The position numbers and the translations under genes are program-made. DNA of 9,063 bases from Alphaproteobacteria bacterium (GTDB lineage Bacteria; Pseudomonadota; Alphaproteobacteria; UBA8366). Shown piece after piece: positions 6,125 to 9,063 of the stretch (positions are counted from its first letter, which is position 1; each line of letters opens with the position of its first letter). The DNA lies in NCBI GenBank assembly GCA_029861675.1, contig JAOTYV010000195.1:1-9063 (forward strand), in the 5' to 3' direction. The notes beneath the pieces were generated by a model that was not told the DNA's origin, made no database searches, and was given only the letters and a program-made list of their open reading frames with translations.

Positions 6125-6535
6125 TCAGGAAGGCTCGTTCTTTTGCGTATGTTCGGAAATGCTGTGGAGCAACGCCCGAAAACGGCGTTGCACGTCCGGC
6201 GGGCAACTGCCGATGTTGCGTACGAGTTCGAGGGTTTCCCGTTTCGTGCGGAATTCCTCGAGCCGATCCGCATCATCGTCGATTCCCATAAAGAACCACG
6301 CGATCGGAACATCGAGAATTTGGGAAATTTGCCACAAACGACTGGCAGAGACCCGATTCGCCCCGCTTTCGTACTTTTGCAGCTGCTGGAAGGTCAACCC
6401 AAGTTGATCAGCGAGCGCTGTTTGGCTCAAGCCGCATAATACGCGGCGGATTCTAACCCGGCGGCCAACATGAACATCGACAGGGTTCGGTCCCTTCTTA
6501 CTGACGGGCTTCTGGTTTTCCTGATCTTGCGCCAC
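6125..6535 (-). CDS. XRE (Cro/CI)-type helix-turn-helix regulator
   Basis: This 136-residue DNA-binding protein has a lambda-repressor-like domain at about residues 20-86. VGRRVRIRRVLCGLSQTALADQLGLTFQQLQKYESGANRVSASRLWQI contains the expected SQ..LA..LG turn and the QKYE.G.NR recognition region. An acidic linker (DDDADRLEEF) and a helical C-terminus, possibly for dimerisation, follow. Short regulators of this form are frequent in alphaproteobacteria. The start is GTG at 6535, with AAGGAA nine bases upstream. It converges on the transporter (29 bases between stop codons) and diverges from the PAS-like gene. Palindromes in the shared upstream region are candidate targets for its own binding. 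There is no peptidase or metal-binding domain. Confidence 0.92.
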   Translation of the reverse strand: MAQDQENQKPVSKKGPNPVDVHVGRRVRIRRVLCGLSQTALADQLGLTFQQLQKYESGANRVSASRLWQISQILDVPIAWFFMGIDDDADRLEEFRTKRETLELVRNIGSCPPDVQRRFRALLHSISEHTQKNEPS

Positions 6536-6579
6536 GATTTTCGCTTCCTTTAATATTTGATCGTATTACTAATCTATAA

Positions 6580-6619
6580 ATTATCGTTTAGCGTGTTCAG
6601 TTCAGTATTCCCGCTGAAC
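6580..6619 (-). promoter_or_regulatory. Candidate promoter and 20-base dyad operator of XRE gene
   Basis: On the minus strand GATAAT (6585-6580) is a five-of-six -10 match. No good -35 lies upstream. Instead a dyad, GTTCAG (6600-6605) with CTGAAC (6614-6619) and an 8-base centre, spans roughly -27 to -46 from the implied start. An extra GTTCAG half site overlaps at 6595-6600. A symmetric 20-base site covering the -35 region is typical of autoregulation. Binding by the neighbouring XRE protein is inference. Confidence 0.45.
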
Positions 6620-6630
6620 AGTATGGAAAA

Positions 6631-6643
6631 TGTATACTATACA
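6631..6643. promoter_or_regulatory. 13-base palindrome, possible operator
   Basis: TGTATA and TATACA flank a single central C, forming a perfect dyad in the AT-rich divergent region, 12 bases beyond the GTTCAG/CTGAAC dyad. It contains TATACT and TATAGT -10-like hexamers on the two strands, so it may be a promoter element rather than an operator. In AT-rich DNA chance palindromes are fairly common. Confidence 0.35.
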
Positions 6644-6735
6644 ATTTATAATAAATGCCATATTAAATGTATTCATATGATGAATTCTATGGTACTAACC
6701 CGTCGGAATTGTCATAATGGGGTTGTTTTACAATA

Positions 6736-6765
6736 TTGACGCGAATATTTACGTTGAAGTAACTA
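6736..6765 (+). promoter_or_regulatory. Weak promoter candidate for PAS-like gene
   Basis: TTGACG (6736-6741) is a five-of-six -35 match. Eighteen bases later TAACTA (6760-6765) is a poor -10. The implied start near 6772 leaves a leader of about 55 bases that contains the TAACTGCAGTTA palindrome. The weak -10 would fit a regulated promoter, but it may be the wrong element. Confidence 0.3.
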
Positions 6766-6781
6766 CGGAGATTCATGAAAT

Positions 6782-6793
6782 TAACTGCAGTTA
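6782..6793. promoter_or_regulatory. 12-base perfect palindrome before PAS-like gene
   Basis: TAACTGCAGTTA is perfectly symmetric and ends 33 bases before the ATG at 6827. A related half, TTGCAGTAG, follows at 6802-6810. The position, in the probable leader or just downstream of the promoter, suits a repressor site. No known regulator is identified for it. Confidence 0.4.
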
Positions 6794-6826
6794 TCAATGA
6801 ATTGCAGTAGGCATAGCGGAGAGAAA

Positions 6827-7396
6827 ATGGGTTATCCGGTCGAAACATCGTTCGATACGTCGGGAGAGAACATTCAGCGGCGTGAACTTTACCCGATGAA
6901 CGAGTTCGCCGAGGCGGAGCCGCCGGGCGGCACAATTTGGACGCTGTTTAAGACCTGGAAGGCCCTGAGCCTGGGCGGCCGAATTCCATTGGCTCAAGAC
7001 GTGCTGACGGACAATACGAACACGATAGCGCTGGATGGTCAGACAACACTGGTTGATGTCGGCGATCCAAATCCAGCAAATTTCGTGTTTATGTCGCATT
7101 GGCAGTCGTCGTATCCCCGGCTTGGAAGTGAACTCGCCAATACCCGGGTCGGCCAATATCCATGCCGCATGCACGCCAAGGCCCTGATGTCGGAATACCT
7201 TATGACGCGTGAAAACGCCGAGCCGGTTTATCACGAAATCGAGCAGTTGATTTTCGGGATTTCAAGACACTATCGGCGTCTGATCCTGCCGTTGACCGAC
7301 GCCGAAAACCGGGTCACGAAGTTGATCGTGGGCGTGCGGCCAATTCGTCCGGCCGTCCAGATCGCGGCATCGCAGGAAAATTCCCTAATGAACTGA
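6827..7396 (+). CDS. PAS_5-like domain protein (189 aa)
   Basis: The overall plan resembles the alphaproteobacterial single-domain PAS proteins of the PAS_5 group. There is a short variable N-terminus, then a helix-like IWTLFKTWKAL (about 37-47), a basic/hydrophobic stretch GGRIPLAQDVL, and beta-rich central segments (TTLVDVGDPNPANFVFMSHW). The C-terminal pattern is HYRRLILPLTDAENRVTKLIVGVRPI (about 150-175), where such proteins usually have RL..PL...G..V..ll.g. No output domain is fused, and there is no signal peptide or membrane segment. Ligand and partner are unknown. The ATG at 6827 has GGAGAG just upstream and is preferred over the one at 6797. The gene faces the XRE regulator across the control region. 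Its last 12 bases overlap the opposite-strand GNAT-like gene. Family assignment is moderately sure. Confidence 0.65.
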   Translation: MGYPVETSFDTSGENIQRRELYPMNEFAEAEPPGGTIWTLFKTWKALSLGGRIPLAQDVLTDNTNTIALDGQTTLVDVGDPNPANFVFMSHWQSSYPRLGSELANTRVGQYPCRMHAKALMSEYLMTRENAEPVYHEIEQLIFGISRHYRRLILPLTDAENRVTKLIVGVRPIRPAVQIAASQENSLMN

Positions 7397-8164
7397 GGGC
7401 GGGCCGTCACCGGTCTTCGACGACGCCTTGTCCGCCTCGGCATTCTCCTCGCGCAGCTGCTCGAGGATCTCCTCACGGTGGATATAGTTCATTTGCATGT
7501 CCAGATCCGTATCGTAGGGCGGATAGTAGCCCTTGGTCACCGAGATTGAGTTCGGAAATCCATAGGCCTGGTTGAACATTGCGGTCCGGTTCGACGTGTC
7601 GCGGGCAAAATTCATTGACCAGTCGATGTCAAAATGCCGGATTGAAAGCAGACGGACCAGCCGCGAGAGGGTCCCGCTGATCGCGGCGCCGCGGTATTTC
7701 GGATGTATCCAGAAGCCCCCCGTAAACCCGACCTTGCCTGAAATGACCGGGGCGTTTTCCGTCGCGACGATGGTGACCGGCCTGTAGTCCAGCCGCGGCA
7801 CCTTATCGGAGTAAATGCGCTGGGTTCTGATTTCTTCGAATATATTCTCGGTTTCTATCACCCGATGCGCCGCGCAGCCGGCAACGAGGCGTTCGCGGCG
7901 GGTCAATTTTGCCCACAAGGGCCGGGTTTTTTCCCGTATGGCCACCCAGAACGAATTGCCGGGATGCACGTTGCTGGCGCGTGGGTCATGCGTGATCGGC
8001 GATTGGAGCCCTTTGTGGTCTTTCGTCGCGCGGGCCGCGTAATTCACCCAATTCGAAAGATCCGTATCGACCTCGATCACAAGGTGCCGCTCGTCGAACT
8101 GCGCCTTCGCGCGGTCGACGAATTTTTGCACTTCGAGAATTTCATCGTCCGTCAGCCGTGACAT
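7385..8164 (-). CDS. GNAT-like N-acyltransferase, hypothetical (259 aa)
   Basis: This soluble 259-residue protein has a segment that looks like the acetyl-CoA-binding core of the GNAT fold: a beta strand VGFTGGFWIHP (145-155), then KYRGAAISGTLSRLVRLLSI (156-175) in place of the usual R..G.G/A loop and helix, and later MFNQAYGFPNS (196-206), like the conserved asparagine/tyrosine region near the end of GNAT domains. The second glycine of the loop is not canonical. The N-terminal 100 residues and the charged tail are unassigned. It lacks the conserved pattern of LuxI-type autoinducer synthases. The ATG at 8164 has GGGAG ten bases upstream. An upstream in-frame start at 8215 is less likely. The substrate is unknown. 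The two stop codons of this gene and the PAS gene interlock over 12 bases. Confidence 0.6.
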   Translation of the reverse strand: MSRLTDDEILEVQKFVDRAKAQFDERHLVIEVDTDLSNWVNYAARATKDHKGLQSPITHDPRASNVHPGNSFWVAIREKTRPLWAKLTRRERLVAGCAAHRVIETENIFEEIRTQRIYSDKVPRLDYRPVTIVATENAPVISGKVGFTGGFWIHPKYRGAAISGTLSRLVRLLSIRHFDIDWSMNFARDTSNRTAMFNQAYGFPNSISVTKGYYPPYDTDLDMQMNYIHREEILEQLREENAEADKASSKTGDGPPSVH

Positions 8165-8240
8165 TATTTTTATGCTCCCGCAATGCCGGGTTGAACGGTC
8201 TGTTTCATGTGCCAACTCGACGTCACGGTAACCACAGAGT

Positions 8241-8267
8241 TTGTTAACCGCAACAATTTACTATAAA
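8241..8267 (+). promoter_or_regulatory. Orphan promoter-like site
   Basis: TTGTTA (8241-8246) and TATAAA (8262-8267) are separated by 15 bases, or 16 if TTTGTT is used as the -35. Both hexamers are reasonable but the spacing is short. It points into the region that lacks a clear gene, so it would drive either a small RNA or a small ORF. The dyad at 8281-8301 would fall around the transcription start. Confidence 0.25.
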
Positions 8268-8280
8268 AGTCATCGTGGTA

Positions 8281-8301
8281 GCGCAATATACTTATATGCG
8301 C
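8281..8301. promoter_or_regulatory. 21-base dyad, possible operator
   Basis: Outer arms GCGCA (8281-8285) and TGCGC (8297-8301) enclose inner TATA elements arranged symmetrically around an ACTT centre. The symmetry is strong over 21 bases and sits 117 bases upstream of the GNAT-like start. It could be a regulator binding site for either direction. No matching regulator is identified. Confidence 0.35.
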
Positions 8302-8408
8302 CTGTTCGATTGGTGGGCGCTATTCCGGCTGAATTAACCTCGAATCTCCAGCGAGACCGAATTTGAAGTTGAAATAACATTTGAGGGTGTTCGGGAGGGA
8401 AATTACGT

Positions 8409-8690
8409 GTGGTTGATTGTCGATTAGATCGCGCCGCGTCACCGGAGTGCCGCCCCGGGCGATCGATGTCCGCCCTATCCATTTGTACCAGTATCTATCC
8501 TAAAGGACTAATGCTGTGGTCTAGCGATTCAACGCGCCCGATCGGATGGGATGCCGAAATTAGCCAATTAAAATATGAGGATAATTTAAAATTGAATGTC
8601 GCTTGGGTCAAATCGCGTTCATTCTCTTTGCCGGAAGAATCTCGGCGGCTGGCCGTGGCGCGGAAGCGTCGGCCTTGCGTCGCAATCTGA
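8409..8690 (+). CDS. Doubtful small ORF (93 aa), unrecognised
   Basis: A GTG at 8409 has a very good GGGAGGGA eight bases upstream, and the frame stays open for 93 codons. An internal ATG at 8511 with AAAGGA would give 59 residues. However, third positions show none of the G/C bias of the neighbouring genes, cysteine and serine content is irregular, and no family is recognised. The stop falls inside the -35 of the next promoter. It may be a young or horizontally acquired small gene, a remnant, or non-coding. I report it only because of the ribosome binding site. Confidence 0.2.
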   Translation: MVDCRLDRAASPECRPGRSMSALSICTSIYPKGLMLWSSDSTRPIGWDAEISQLKYEDNLKLNVAWVKSRSFSLPEESRRLAVARKRRPCVAI

Positions 8691-8715
8691 CAAGCGGGGC
8701 CGGCCGGCGTATTAT
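8687..8715 (+). promoter_or_regulatory. Strong sigma-70-type promoter of oxygenase gene
   Basis: CTGACA (8687-8692) and TATTAT (8710-8715) each match the consensus at five of six positions, with the ideal 17-base spacing. The implied start near 8722 leaves a leader of about 33 bases before the first ATG. A small palindrome, TTGCG-T-CGCAA (8675-8685), ends just before the -35 and could bind a regulator. Confidence 0.65.
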
Positions 8716-8754
8716 CGTGCAATTGAATGAGACCGCTGGCCCGACCAACAAGGA

Positions 8755-9063
8755 ATGATGTTCGAAATGATTGCGGGGAAGGAGCAGACCGCGCCGATGG
8801 AGGACCGGTTCTCCGCGCCAATTGCCGAAAAGATCGCGTGGACGGCGGAGTCGCTGGACGCCGAGACGGGTCTGCTGCGGTTGAACGATGCCTGTCTTGC
8901 GGAATTGGAGGCGGTCGCGGCGGAATTGCGCAACAAACCTTTGCCGATTGTCGCTCTGCGGCCGGCGGATTTCGCCATGCCGCAGTGTCACTTGGCGATG
9001 GAGCAGGCGAGTGCCATATTGCGCGACGGTGTCGGCTTCGTATTGCTGGATAAGCTGCCGATA
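8755..9063 (+). CDS. TauD/TfdA-like dioxygenase family protein, N-terminal part
   Basis: The frame is open from 8755 to the window end (103 codons) with clear G/C third-position bias. The sequence carries the N-terminal pattern of a TauD/TfdA-type group of Fe(II)/2-oxoglutarate oxygenases: IAWTAESL (27-34), LAELEAVAAELRNKPLP (48-64), ALRPADFAMP (67-76) and ILRDGVGFVLLDKLPI (88-103), the last being the first strand of the jelly-roll. The HxD...H iron ligands lie beyond the window, so catalytic integrity is unknown. Start choice is open. AAGGA abuts the ATGs at 8755 and 8758, while GGGGAAGGAG lies 12 bases before an ATG at 8797, which would give a 13-residue lead to AWT as family members often have. 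A good promoter precedes it. Confidence 0.72.
   Translation, partial: MMFEMIAGKEQTAPMEDRFSAPIAEKIAWTAESLDAETGLLRLNDACLAELEAVAAELRNKPLPIVALRPADFAMPQCHLAMEQASAILRDGVGFVLLDKLPI

Larger units (their letters stand above)
8165..8754. other. 590-base region without a confident gene
   Basis: This stretch holds no gene I can support well. From left to right it contains the minus-strand leader of the GNAT-like gene, a promoter-like TTGTTA...TATAAA on the plus strand (8241-8267), a 21-base dyad (8281-8301), a doubtful small ORF (8409-8690), and the promoter of the last gene (8687-8715). Base composition is mixed, with AT-rich islands near 8250-8300 and 8560-8600, unlike the flanking genes. A small RNA or decayed gene is possible. 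Confidence 0.5.

Noticed and set aside
6600..6619. lux box for a LuxR-type regulator
   Set aside because: The length is right (20 bases), but the outer arms read GTTCAG/CTGAAC rather than the usual CTG...CAG arrangement, and no LuxR or LuxI homologue is present.
7385..8164. LuxI-type acyl-homoserine lactone synthase
   Set aside because: Although GNAT-like, it lacks the conserved N-terminal Arg/Phe/Trp and Asp pattern and the RL.P and E.SR motifs of LuxI proteins.
8495..8991. Minus-strand ORFs of 88-127 residues near the right edge
   Set aside because: They are antisense to the oxygenase gene and the promoter region, with no recognisable family or ribosome binding site.

Overview
The window looks like a chromosomal segment of a GC-rich alphaproteobacterium, most likely of the Rhodospirillales type. 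The evidence is the murA–DUF2948 pair, the small basic protein upstream of murA, alphaproteobacterial-style tRNAs, and strongly G/C-biased third codon positions in the core genes. This is inferred from gene content; no database search was possible.

Layout. (1) Bases 1-504 hold no confident intact gene. They are a scar zone with two tRNA 3' halves on the minus strand (tRNA-Arg at 130-180, tRNA-Lys at 342-387). A rho-independent terminator follows the Lys fragment, and pairs of short direct repeats lie on both sides of it. This is what old or nested tyrosine-recombinase attachment sites leave behind. A possible gene start runs off the left edge on the minus strand. (2) An intact tRNA-Thr(GGT) lies at 505-579 on the minus strand. 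(3) A core block on the plus strand has a small basic protein, murA (first committed step of peptidoglycan synthesis) and a DUF2948 protein that overlaps murA by one base. (4) A MmgE/PrpD-family protein and a 14-TM-type DHA2 major facilitator transporter follow on the same strand. Each has its own ribosome binding site, and a hairpin lies in each gap. (5) A regulatory/accessory block follows: an XRE-family regulator (minus), a 291-base AT-rich divergent control region with three palindromes, a PAS_5-like protein (plus), and a GNAT-like protein (minus) whose 3' end overlaps the PAS gene by 12 bases. (6) A 590-base region with no confident gene holds a 21-base dyad, an orphan promoter-like site and one doubtful small ORF. 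(7) The N-terminal part of a TauD/TfdA-like oxygenase runs off the right edge, preceded by a very good sigma-70-type promoter.

How the parts work together. murA and DUF2948 are almost certainly co-transcribed. The MmgE/PrpD enzyme and the transporter may form a small metabolite-handling unit, but they have separate starts and intervening hairpins, so this is only inference. The XRE regulator faces the PAS gene across palindromes that overlap its likely promoter, so autoregulation and control of the PAS protein is the most natural reading. No complete new defence or mobile system was found. The least explained parts are the stacked tRNA scars, the XRE/PAS/GNAT module and the gap before the oxygenase.
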